From the NCBI GenBank assembly GCA_964480915.1, contig CAYZRS010000020.1, positions 18,225-82,224 of the forward strand: 64,000 nucleotides of DNA, written 5' to 3'. The translations under genes were made by a program, and so were the position numbers. Within the stretch, counting starts at the first letter, position 1; each line of letters begins with the position of its first letter. Positions 17,496-25,312 of this stretch are shown here, one piece after another. The notes below the pieces were generated by a model that was not told where the DNA came from, made no database searches, and saw nothing but the letters and a program-made list of their open reading frames with translations. This DNA comes from CAWGCE01 sp964480915. Lineage in GTDB: Bacteria > Planctomycetota > Planctomycetia > Pirellulales > Pirellulaceae.

Positions 17496-18665
17496 TTAGA
17501 CCAGCACATTCAGTCCATTGTCCGCTGGAAAACGGTTTGTTAATTCGCTTTGCAACTCTGGTTCGGTCACAACGGGTCGGCGATCAGCTCGGTTACCACT
17601 TTGAGATTCTTGCTGCGGCCCCTCGCCATGTTGACCAAGACTCAAGTCGGCCAAGCCAATCCCCGATTGCTCCACGACCTGTCGCACATTGTCCATCTCA
17701 GAGTGAATGATTCGGTATCCGGTATCGTTCGAGGCAATGATGCGGGCCCGCACGCCTTCCGCCGAATCCTGGACACGTAACACGACGCGGCCGGCAGTTT
17801 CCGATTCGAGCTCAACCACATAGGCCGACGAGTCGGCCGGGACCGGCCGTGCTTCTTGAACTTCCTCAACAGACAACTCGGTCCGCCCGCTTGAGGAGCC
17901 CTCGTCGGGCAGCTCTTCGCCAAGCGCGAGTAGACTGGCCGATGGCGCATGGTCCGAATCGACCTCATCGAACGTCTCTGCCGTGATCGATGGCTCCTGC
18001 CGGGCTGCGGAGGAATCAGATGGCGCCGAATCGTCGGCGGATGTTTGGTTGCTGCTGAGAGACGCACGGGAGCCAGTCGTGCCCGCGACAACGGCATGCT
18101 GATCTTCGCCGTCGTTCGGTTCGTCGTTGGTTTGTTGGAGCACCTTGGTCTCAGCGTTGAGAGTGCTGGCACCTGTGTCTTCCGATGGTACGCTGGCCTC
18201 CAGCGCTTCATTTGCCTCGAACGTCTCGCTCCTGCTCTCTGCGACACTCGACTCGTTCAGCGCCTCTGAAACGGAGGCTAACTCGTCAGGTAGGAGCGAC
18301 TCGTTCTCAGGAATCGGTAAATTCTCCGTTGTCGTGGCCTGCAAGGACCGTTCGCCGAGTGCTTCGGTGACACCAGAGACGGCCTCGTGTTGACCGATCT
18401 GCAGGTTCCGCCTCGAATCCATCGTCTCGCCTGCCGGCAATCCGACAGAGGCCATCACGTCGACAGGGTCAGCGTGTGGCGTGTCCCCCGCATCGGCGAA
18501 TGGCGGCACGATGTTCGGCTGATCAGTAAGCCGATTTTGCACCAATGAATGAAAAGCGACTTGCAGCGATCCATCATCGCCTGCGGTGCTATCTTTCGCC
18601 CGATTGGAGACAGTCGGGACTGCCTTTGCCTCTGGGGACAAGAGTGGCGAGGTGGGCTGGAACAT
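17496..18665 (-). CDS. fliK: Flagellar hook-length control protein FliK
   Basis: 389 residues. The N-terminal ~270 residues are low-complexity and rich in Ser, Glu, Asp, Thr and Ala, like the ruler region of FliK. The C-terminal ~120 residues resemble the Flg_hook domain (ETAGRVVLRVQDSAEGVRAR, HSEMDNVRQVVEQSGIGLAD) that switches FlhB specificity from hook to filament export. It is the first gene of the operon, about 50 bases downstream of the predicted start of the sigma-54 promoter at 18727-18743. Low conservation makes the call depend partly on position upstream of flgD. Confidence 0.82.
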   Translation of the reverse strand: MFQPTSPLLSPEAKAVPTVSNRAKDSTAGDDGSLQVAFHSLVQNRLTDQPNIVPPFADAGDTPHADPVDVMASVGLPAGETMDSRRNLQIGQHEAVSGVTEALGERSLQATTTENLPIPENESLLPDELASVSEALNESSVAESRSETFEANEALEASVPSEDTGASTLNAETKVLQQTNDEPNDGEDQHAVVAGTTGSRASLSSNQTSADDSAPSDSSAARQEPSITAETFDEVDSDHAPSASLLALGEELPDEGSSSGRTELSVEEVQEARPVPADSSAYVVELESETAGRVVLRVQDSAEGVRARIIASNDTGYRIIHSEMDNVRQVVEQSGIGLADLSLGQHGEGPQQESQSGNRADRRPVVTEPELQSELTNRFPADNGLNVLV

Positions 18666-18687
18666 AGCACGTCAGGTAGGGAGTCTT

Positions 18688-18720
18688 GGTAGGAACGACT
18701 CGTAGGAGTCGCTACCTACC
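18688..18720 (-). promoter_or_regulatory. Hairpin at the 5' end of the fliK leader
   Basis: The inner stem CGACTC (18696-18701) pairs with GAGTCG (18706-18711) around a 4-base loop. After a small internal loop, GGTAGG (18688-18693) pairs with CCTACC (18715-18720). From the sigma-54 site just upstream the transcript should start near 18716, so this stem would form at the very 5' end of the mRNA. It could protect the transcript or be a protein or RNA control site. It could also simply be a dispersed genomic palindrome. Confidence 0.4.
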
Positions 18721-18726
18721 TGCTAA

Positions 18727-18743
18727 AGCAACCACCGTGCCAA
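18727..18743 (-). promoter_or_regulatory. Sigma-54 (-24/-12) promoter of fliK-flgD-flgE
   Basis: On the minus strand the site reads TTGGCACGGTGGTTGCT, a full match to the sigma-54 consensus YTGGCACGrNNNTTGCW, with ten bases between the -24 GG and the -12 GC. The predicted start is near 18716, about 50 bases before the fliK ATG. A sigma-54 activator gene is in the same window (25313-26368). Confidence 0.88.
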
Positions 18744-18900
18744 TGTGCATTTCGAGGCGGTGATGCGCTAACCTCTGCGGCATGCACCGGCTGAGAAGGA
18801 GGTGACCCCGTAGGAGTAGGGGGCTTCATCCATGAAGATTTTTCGGTCGGAATTGCCATGCGCGCATTGCTGGAGAAAGTCCCTACCGGAAACCGATCTG

Positions 18901-19617
18901 CTAGGTCGCAATCATACCCGCCATGTGGTCGCCACAGAGTTGCGCAGGTGAGATGACATGATCAATGCCCGATTTACGCATTCGATTGCCGAGAATCGGA
19001 TCGTTTGACTTGGCAAGCACCATGATATCTTTGCCGATATCTTTGCAAGTGATGCCAATTAACAGATTGTCCACTTCCTGATGCAGTGCGGCGACGACCG
19101 TTTTGGCGTTCAGGATGTTTGCTTCGGCTAAGGTCATCTCGTTCGTCGGATTGCCCACGACGACATGCAAACGTCGAAATCGTTTCTTGAACTGCTCGAT
19201 CTCTGCCGGATCTTCGTCGATCAACACCACAGGGATTCTTTTGCGAATCAGCTTCTCGATGAGCGTATGGGCCATCGGTTCGGTTCCACACACGATCACG
19301 TGATCTTTGAGTTTTGAAATCATCTTTAGCATTCTCCGTCGGGCAGACTGTCCCGATAATTCCCGTTCGACAATGAGGCTCGTTAACGCGGCACTCCAGT
19401 ACGTCATCCCAATCAAGCAGAAGAAAATGAGCAGCGACGTAAAACTGCGGCCGGCTTCCGACAAATCATTCGTTTCACCGTACCCGACGGTGGAAAGCGT
19501 AATCACCGTCATGTAGAAACCGTCACGCGGGTGCCAGCCCTCGATCCAGATATATCCACACGTCCCAACAGTCACGAGGAGCCCAAGTAACGATAGTGCT
19601 CTCAACAAACGCTTCAT
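18901..19617 (-). CDS. Two-TM potassium channel with RCK-like domain
   Basis: 238 residues. A first membrane helix (~6-25), a pore loop with the K+ selectivity filter TLSTVGYGE (~41-49), a second helix (~60-85) and a cytoplasmic RCK/TrkA-N-like domain (~105-230; KDHVIVCGTEPMAHTLIEKL). The nucleotide-binding glycine pattern GxGxxG is not kept (CGTEPMAH), so classical NAD binding is doubtful. It probably passes K+ across the cytoplasmic membrane. The gene starts 8 bases after the end of the HDOD gene upstream and is surely cotranscribed with it. Confidence 0.85.
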   Translation of the reverse strand: MKRLLRALSLLGLLVTVGTCGYIWIEGWHPRDGFYMTVITLSTVGYGETNDLSEAGRSFTSLLIFFCLIGMTYWSAALTSLIVERELSGQSARRRMLKMISKLKDHVIVCGTEPMAHTLIEKLIRKRIPVVLIDEDPAEIEQFKKRFRRLHVVVGNPTNEMTLAEANILNAKTVVAALHQEVDNLLIGITCKDIGKDIMVLAKSNDPILGNRMRKSGIDHVISPAQLCGDHMAGMIAT

Positions 19618-19625
19618 GGTTCAGC

Positions 19626-20486
19626 TCATCCCCCCAATGCCGATCGCATCTCCGCAAACTGCGTCACCGCTTCTTGCGACACCTCTTGCAGGACATCTTC
19701 GTCAATGGAAGGTGCGATGGAATGGAGCAGCGGCCAATGGTCGAATTCTGTATCGCTCGGGTCTGATCCAATACCCCATTTTCTTGCCAGCACATTCGCA
19801 ACGGCGATAAGGTTCGACATGGGCGAGTCGATCTCTTCGAGCAAAGCGTTGTGATGATCGCCAATCGCGTCTGCCACTTCGAGCGGCAGACCCCATTCGT
19901 CCGCACATCGCAAGCCTAGCTCTTGGTGATCCACGCTAAACACATCTTGTTCGACAGATATGAGGTTCAGTTCATTCGTCTCTTTTGAAATGAGTTCGTA
20001 CGTTTCACTCGCAAGGTCTAAGAGAACAAGTTTCCCTGCGTCGTGAACAATGCCCGCCAGGAACGCATCGTCCGGCTTCACATCTTCGACGTACTGGGCC
20101 ACAGCGGCGGCGACCACACCACATCCCATGGAGTGCTGCCATAGCGCCGAACGCTGCTCGGCTCCTGCACCTCCTGCAGCGAAAGTATCGGCTGCGGCAA
20201 CAGAGACGGTAAGTGTCCGCAAAGCTCTAAATCCCAACACGACGACGGCGTGTTGAAGCGAACGCACCTCGCCTGAACAGCCGTATGTTGAACTGTTGGC
20301 GACTCGCAAAATTTTCAACGCAACGCCCGGGTCACATTGAACGACTGCGCACAGTTCACTTGCCGTCACATTGGGATCGTCGCAAGCCGAGATGATTCGC
20401 GTCGCCGTTTCGGGAAACGGGCGAATCTCGGGCAGTTCCTGGCTCAGGTCAATTCGCTTGAACTTCACGTTCGATTCGTTTGTCAT
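19626..20486 (-). CDS. HDOD domain protein
   Basis: 286 residues from ATG 20486, preceded by AGGA at suitable spacing. The HDOD domain fills ~20-220: RVANSSTYG and LQHAVVVLGFRALRTL in the first half, and an HD pair kept in GIVHDAGKL, later followed by DHHNALLEE. HDOD proteins are signal-output or scaffolding proteins related to HD phosphohydrolases; no enzyme activity is assumed. No receiver or cyclase domain is attached. It is in an operon with the K+ channel and divergent from the FixJ-like regulator. Confidence 0.85.
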   Translation of the reverse strand: MTNESNVKFKRIDLSQELPEIRPFPETATRIISACDDPNVTASELCAVVQCDPGVALKILRVANSSTYGCSGEVRSLQHAVVVLGFRALRTLTVSVAAADTFAAGGAGAEQRSALWQHSMGCGVVAAAVAQYVEDVKPDDAFLAGIVHDAGKLVLLDLASETYELISKETNELNLISVEQDVFSVDHQELGLRCADEWGLPLEVADAIGDHHNALLEEIDSPMSNLIAVANVLARKWGIGSDPSDTEFDHWPLLHSIAPSIDEDVLQEVSQEAVTQFAEMRSALGG

Positions 20487-20753
20487 GAATTGTCCTGACT
20501 GATTGGAGTATTTGCAAAGTGGCTCACTCTCGGCCACGGAAGTGTTGGTCGCCCATCGAGCGCTGTCAAAGCAATCCTGCCCAGTTGGGTGATGATTGGC
20601 TCAGCACTACGTGAAACTCCTACCGAGTTCACCGACATCGTGCGTACAGTTGGAACAAGTGAATCGTTTCACGGATCGTTCGGACGCATCAACTACTTTC
20701 CGAGCAAGGAGAATCCCCTACGTTCGATAGACAAGGCGAAGGAGACCCTCACC
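20487..20753. other. Divergent intergenic region, HDOD gene and FixJ-like regulator
   Basis: The 267 bases between two divergent genes must hold both promoters. The plus-strand frame is open upstream of 20754 but lacks family similarity, and AAGGAG at 20739 points to the later start. I see no sigma-54 or sigma-28 match here. Confidence 0.4.
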
Positions 20754-21374
20754 ATGCACGGCTTTCCGTTGGCAACGAAACCCAAACCGATGCTGATCGT
20801 CATCGACGATCAGCCCGACATCCTGGAATCGATTCCAGAGATGCTCCAGCCTGTCGAACAAGTGAAGCTCTATCACTCGGCCGAACAATTCCTGGAAACC
20901 GAGAATCTCTATTCCTGCGGCTGCCTGATTGTCGACCACGGGCTGCCCGGCATCAGCGGACTCGCATGCATCGAGCGACTCAGAGAGTCCCATTCGACAC
21001 TATCTTCGATTCTTGTCACCGGATCAGCCGATGTTTCGCTTGTCGTGAACGCGTTCGAGCGAGGAATCACGGCGTTTCTTGAGAAACCTCTATCAACCGT
21101 CTGCCTCCAGACGAAAGTCGATCTGGCGTTTCGTGAATCGATCGATGCCTATACGAAACGCGTCACCGCAAATCGGGAAAAAAGGCAAACAAGCCGCTTA
21201 ACACCACGCGAACTCGAAGTGTTTCGGCTCCTCACCGATGGGATGCACGCGAAACTTATCGCGAAACACCTGGGCGTCGCCTACAACACTGCCCGCGTTC
21301 ACCGTGCGAATGTCCTGAAGAAAATGAAGGCTCGGTCAGTTGTCGAACTGCTGTCGATGAGGCGGTCTCAATAG
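20754..21374 (+). CDS. FixJ/NarL-type response regulator
   Basis: 206 residues from ATG 20754 behind an AAGGAG site. The N-terminal receiver domain (~12-125) has MLIVIDDQPDILES, the phosphoacceptor in CLIVDHGLPGISG and the conserved Lys in FLEKPLS. The C-terminal LuxR-type helix-turn-helix (~145-205) has LTPRELEVFRLLTDGMHAKL followed by TARVHRANVLKKM. It is predicted to bind DNA when phosphorylated. No partner histidine kinase is adjacent, so it is an orphan here. Confidence 0.9.
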   Translation: MHGFPLATKPKPMLIVIDDQPDILESIPEMLQPVEQVKLYHSAEQFLETENLYSCGCLIVDHGLPGISGLACIERLRESHSTLSSILVTGSADVSLVVNAFERGITAFLEKPLSTVCLQTKVDLAFRESIDAYTKRVTANREKRQTSRLTPRELEVFRLLTDGMHAKLIAKHLGVAYNTARVHRANVLKKMKARSVVELLSMRRSQ

Positions 21375-21397
21375 CAACGGCAAACCAGACCGCAGCC

Positions 21398-21432
21398 ATT
21401 TACCGCAAGGACGGGGCATCCTTACGGTAAAT
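21398..21432. terminator. Bidirectional intergenic hairpin
   Basis: ATTTACCGCAAGGA and TCCTTACGGTAAAT form a 14-position stem with one mismatch and a 7-base loop. It lies between the convergent 3' ends of the response regulator (21374) and nhaA (21456). There is no long U tract beyond the stem, so termination may rely on the AT-rich stem base. Confidence 0.55.
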
Positions 21433-21455
21433 CGCCACGTGGCCATCCCTGGGTT

Positions 21456-22781
21456 CTAATGCGCGAACGATTCTCTAGGCGCACTGCCGACCGTACTTCG
21501 ACTTCGGAAACAGGCTGGACGGACTCCCAACAACAGGCTCACCAGCAGTGCAAAAGCCGGCGCGAGGAAGCTGGCCATGGCCCCCATTTTTGCCGCATCT
21601 TGAATCGGGCCTGGCGTCGGGAACGCCGCGGTCGAGACAAACAAGGCCACCGTGAACCCAAGACTCGCAATGCTGCCCACAATCAGGGCATGCCTAAAGT
21701 CCATTCCAGCAGGCAGCTCCAACTTTAAACAACGCGTCGCAAACAGCACACAGAGGCCGATTCCCAACGGCTTTCCAAGGAACAATCCGGCCATTACCAG
21801 GTAGGAGCCGGCACCGATACTCGAGAAGACAACCCCCGCGTTCATCAGCGCAAACAGGCCAAGAATCAATTCGACAGGTCGTTTCCACCAGTGTTCGAAC
21901 TCACTCAATGCGTCCCTGCGATGCGACTCAGCATCGGCAAACAGTCCCAAATCGTGTCCCGCGTGAGGCAGCGTCGGGATAATCGGCACCAATCCCAGCG
22001 CGGGATGGATGCCAGATTTGAAGAACGCGAACCAACTAAGTGCGCCCGGAATAGCCAGGTACCACCAAAAACTGTCGACGCCACGTTTTTTCATCATCAG
22101 ACCACAACCAACCGCCGCAACCGCGAGTAACAACCAGCTGAAGTGCACGGCGCCCGAAGGATAGAAGACAGCCAAAATCGCTAGTCCTGCCGCATCGTCG
22201 GCAATCGCCAGCAGCAACAGGAACGAGATCGCCGGGTGACCGGCACCAAAAATCAAGCGAGCCACTAGGAAACTGAACGCGATATCGGTCGCACACGGAA
22301 TAGCCCAACCGCTGCCGAGTGCGTCAAACTGACCAATCCATGCGGCTCCCACCAGATAGACGATGGCAGGTCCCGCAATTCCACCCACCGTTGCGATGAG
22401 CGGGGTCGCCGCTTTTTTCAAACTCGATAACGAGCCCCCGGGTAAGATTGCCTCCCACACCTCTTTTGCGGCGATGGCGAAAAACAACGCCATCAGGATA
22501 TCATTCACAACAAAATGCATCGTGAGGCCATGCGCCTGATGTTCGGCGGCGTGCCCGTGTAATTCCCCACCGCTGCCGCTCAACCAATTCGGGATCAGGG
22601 ACAACAGATCGAAATGAAGGAACGCCTCGTAACCGTGGCTATGGTGTGCGTGATCCCAATTCGCCCACAGCAATGCCGCGATCGATCCGAAAATTAGAAA
22701 AAGAGAGTAGTCGAAGAGCTTCTGCGAGGCGGCTCGAACAATCTGCGGGATAGTCATGATGCGTTTCCAGGTCATCCACAT
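21456..22781 (-). CDS. nhaA: Na+/H+ antiporter NhaA
   Basis: 441 residues from ATG 22781 or 433 from ATG 22757; neither has a good ribosome site. It has about 12 membrane segments. The ion-binding aspartates are present: the paired Asp in LLLLAIADDAAGLAIL and the Asp in AIPCATDIAFSFLVARL. NhaA exports Na+ in exchange for protons across the cytoplasmic membrane, fitting a marine or salt-exposed bacterium. A His-rich extracellular loop (HAHHSHGYE, then HGHAAEHQAHG) near the N-terminus is notable. The gene stands alone. Confidence 0.95.
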   Translation of the reverse strand: MWMTWKRIMTIPQIVRAASQKLFDYSLFLIFGSIAALLWANWDHAHHSHGYEAFLHFDLLSLIPNWLSGSGGELHGHAAEHQAHGLTMHFVVNDILMALFFAIAAKEVWEAILPGGSLSSLKKAATPLIATVGGIAGPAIVYLVGAAWIGQFDALGSGWAIPCATDIAFSFLVARLIFGAGHPAISFLLLLAIADDAAGLAILAVFYPSGAVHFSWLLLAVAAVGCGLMMKKRGVDSFWWYLAIPGALSWFAFFKSGIHPALGLVPIIPTLPHAGHDLGLFADAESHRRDALSEFEHWWKRPVELILGLFALMNAGVVFSSIGAGSYLVMAGLFLGKPLGIGLCVLFATRCLKLELPAGMDFRHALIVGSIASLGFTVALFVSTAAFPTPGPIQDAAKMGAMASFLAPAFALLVSLLLGVRPACFRSRSTVGSAPRESFAH

Positions 22782-23225
22782 GGGGGGGTAAGGTCATTAT
22801 TCCAACACTAGGTCACATTCAATGACATTTCTGTGTCGGTAACATGATTTCGCTGGCAACGTGAATCACTTGTGTGACGTTTTCTCGAAGAACTGTCTCT
22901 TGCTTCGTAATCAATGTGACTAGCGCAAGCGATCACTAGGGCGTTCCTCGCCAGGCATCGACCTGGCGAATGGCCGACCCGGACCCATCATCGATTTGGC
23001 GTGGCCAGCGACGGCGAAAGCTGCACCTAAACAGAATGACTAGATGGACTGGCAATTTTCTTTGTTTTTCGCTGCGGCGTCGCTTTACGCAAAGAGCCGC
23101 TCAGCAGCAAACACGTTTCGATGCGCCTCGCGAACCGACAACCGTGCTTTTCCGTCCTACATTGCCGTATCGGTTGTGCCATATCGAAATAGGCCACCGT
23201 CAGATCGACTCTATGGATTGAGGCA
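22782..23225. other. 444-base divergent intergenic region, nhaA / sthA
   Basis: No convincing coding frame. An 8-bp perfect hairpin (TCGCCAGG-CATCGA-CCTGGCGA, 22948-22969) without a U tract is the only clear structure. Promoters for both flanking genes must be here, but none matches a recognisable consensus. I see no riboswitch fold. Confidence 0.5.
22948..22969. repeat. Perfect 8-bp inverted repeat
   Basis: TCGCCAGG and CCTGGCGA are separated by six bases, within the nhaA/sthA spacer. It has no following T run on either strand, so it is not an obvious terminator; it could be an operator or the remnant of a dispersed palindrome. Confidence 0.5.
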
Positions 23226-24641
23226 ATGATGCGCCACTACGATTGTATTGTCATCGGCACTGGCCCTGCCGGTCAGAAGGCAGCTATTCAAGCGGCCAAA
23301 CTTGGGAAAACTGTAGCAATCGTCGAAAAACGATCGGTGGTTGGCGGTGCTCAAATCAACACCGGTACCATTCCTTCCAAAGCGCTGCGAGAGGCGGCCG
23401 TCAACTTGACGGGACAACATGCCAGCAGCAATCATCATCGTCGCGCCAACCGGACGACCGTTTCGGACTTGGTCGATTTTTCTCGAGAAGTCATCTCCTC
23501 AGAACGTGACTTGGTATTGGATCAATTTGACCGCAACGGCATCGATCTCATTTGGGGGAAGGCCCGTTTCGTCGACACGCATACGATTTCCATCGATGGC
23601 CCGGATGGTGAATATTCAATCTCGGCGGATGTATTTCTACTGGCAGTCGGCACCAAGCCGGCTCGGCCCGGCAACATACCATTCAACGGTCGCACGATTT
23701 TCACGAGTGACGACGTGATGCGAATGGAATCGCTACCGAAATCGATGATTGTGGTTGGCGGGGGAGTCATCGGCACCGAGTTCGCTTGCATCATGGCGAC
23801 GCTTGGCGTTCGCGTGACACTCGTCGAGGGCCGCGACCGACTGCTCGGTTTTCTCGATCGCGAGATTGGCGATTCCCTTCAATACTTGATGCGGCGAATG
23901 GGAATCTCTTTGCGCCTGGGAGAGAAAGTCGAATCGATCTCCATCGCTAATGATTCGGTCAGCGTGCAGCAGGAACTTGTCGAGGCGAAACTCGAATCAG
24001 GAAAGCATATTCACGCAGAAACACTTCTCTACGCCGTCGGTCGCCAAGGTGTTTGTGGCGAACTTGCCTTGGAGCAGGTTGGCATCACGTACGATGATCG
24101 TGAGCGTCTAGCGGTTAACGAGCACTACCAGACCGAAGCGGCTCACGTCTATGCGGCCGGCGACATCATTGGCTTCCCCGCCTTGGCCTCCACCTCCATG
24201 GAACAGGGCCGTCGCGCAATCTGTCACGCTTTCCAGGCAGACGTCGGGAATTACAATACCGACCTGTTCCCCTATGGAATCTACTCGATTCCCGAAATAT
24301 CGATGGTGGGAAAGACCGAGGAGCAACTGACCGAAGCCGGCATACCTTTCGAGACAGGCATCGCCGAATATGGAGAAATTGCACGCGGCCAGATCCTACG
24401 AGACGATCTGGGCATGCTGAAACTGATCATCCACCAAGAGACGCGGGAGATCCTTGGTGTCCATGCCATCGGAACAGGCGCAACCGAATTGATCCACATT
24501 GGCCAGGCTGTCATGGCTTTGAACGGAACGGCCGACTTCTTCATTGACAACGTCTTTAACTTCCCCACGCTCGCCGAAGGCTACAAAGTCGCCGCCTACA
24601 ACGGACTGAACAAGCTCAACCACGTCGTCTGTGGGATTTAG
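23226..24641 (+). CDS. sthA: Soluble pyridine nucleotide transhydrogenase SthA
   Basis: 471 residues (ATG 23226, or 23229 directly after), with GAGG upstream. An FAD-binding N-terminus (CIVIGTGPAGQKAAIQAAKL), then a second Rossmann fold (VVGGGVIGTEFACIMATLGV), and a C-terminal dimerisation domain (LGVHAIGTGATELIHIGQAV). The region that holds the redox-active Cys pair in lipoamide dehydrogenases reads GGAQINTGTIPSKALRE, with both cysteines missing. GTIPSKALRE is the mark of SthA, which exchanges hydride between NADPH and NAD+. It is cytoplasmic. Confidence 0.93.
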   Translation: MMRHYDCIVIGTGPAGQKAAIQAAKLGKTVAIVEKRSVVGGAQINTGTIPSKALREAAVNLTGQHASSNHHRRANRTTVSDLVDFSREVISSERDLVLDQFDRNGIDLIWGKARFVDTHTISIDGPDGEYSISADVFLLAVGTKPARPGNIPFNGRTIFTSDDVMRMESLPKSMIVVGGGVIGTEFACIMATLGVRVTLVEGRDRLLGFLDREIGDSLQYLMRRMGISLRLGEKVESISIANDSVSVQQELVEAKLESGKHIHAETLLYAVGRQGVCGELALEQVGITYDDRERLAVNEHYQTEAAHVYAAGDIIGFPALASTSMEQGRRAICHAFQADVGNYNTDLFPYGIYSIPEISMVGKTEEQLTEAGIPFETGIAEYGEIARGQILRDDLGMLKLIIHQETREILGVHAIGTGATELIHIGQAVMALNGTADFFIDNVFNFPTLAEGYKVAAYNGLNKLNHVVCGI

Positions 24642-24728
24642 CCTTCCGCAATTTCCGCAAGATTCAGCCAGCAACCTAAAACAGAGAACATCCGATCCAT
24701 TCGTTCTTTGGCACTCCGGAGGCAACAC

Positions 24729-25235
24729 GTGGCTCTCATCGACCAGACCGACATTCAAATGACCGCAAGCAATGGTCACATCGTAATTTCGATACCGGCG
24801 GCGGCCTTGGCGAATTGCACGTCGGCAGCGAAAGAGGGCGACGCCGGGCAACTGGAAGGTCGCAATACGTTTCGAGTCGCCGTGCGAGATTGGATGAAGC
24901 TTGATTCGCAACTGAAAGATGGCCAGCAGGCCTACGACGTCGACTTGCGCGACATCAGCTTGGGCGGATTCGAAATCCTTCGACCGCAAGACGATCGGCT
25001 CCTGTTGCCCACGAATCGTCCGCTCTACTTGAAAATGCAATCGGCAGGACACAGTGTCGAACTGGCCTGTCTACCGGTGCGAATCGACGGCGATTCGATC
25101 GCCTTTCGTTTTGGCTCACACTACACAAGCGATCCCATATCGCCACCGCGCGGACTGGAGCAGATCATCATGGAACTGCAGCGCCAATGGGTGTCGCACA
25201 ACGGCTACTCGAACCACGACATGAATCACGCCTAA
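24729..25235 (+). CDS. PilZ-domain protein (putative c-di-GMP receptor)
   Basis: 168 residues from GTG 24729 behind CGGAGG; an upstream in-frame TTG at 24708 would overlap that site. The PilZ signature is complete: RNTFR (Arg45, Arg49), then DISLGG (Asp75, Ser77, Gly80), followed by the beta barrel ending in DSIAFRFG. PilZ domains bind cyclic di-GMP and often act on motor speed or export. Its nearest neighbour is the convergent sigma-54 activator gene, and a GGDEF enzyme is encoded at 733-2307, so a motility role is plausible. No second domain is visible. Confidence 0.88.
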   Translation: MALIDQTDIQMTASNGHIVISIPAAALANCTSAAKEGDAGQLEGRNTFRVAVRDWMKLDSQLKDGQQAYDVDLRDISLGGFEILRPQDDRLLLPTNRPLYLKMQSAGHSVELACLPVRIDGDSIAFRFGSHYTSDPISPPRGLEQIIMELQRQWVSHNGYSNHDMNHA

Positions 25236-25312
25236 GTCCACTGCCACGTGGTGAGCTGAGAGCGTGGCCTCGGATGCTTGCTACAAGCTACGGAACGCCA
25301 ATTGCCAAGCTC

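Noticed and set aside
22970..23221. An 83-codon frame in the nhaA/sthA spacer
   Set aside because: Arg/Gln-rich composition, no conserved pattern and no ribosome site; treated as non-coding.
24713..24729. TTGGCACT...GGCA just before the PilZ gene, resembling a sigma-54 promoter
   Set aside because: The -12 half is poor (AGGCA), and the element overlaps the ribosome binding site CGGAGG, so transcription would start inside the gene.
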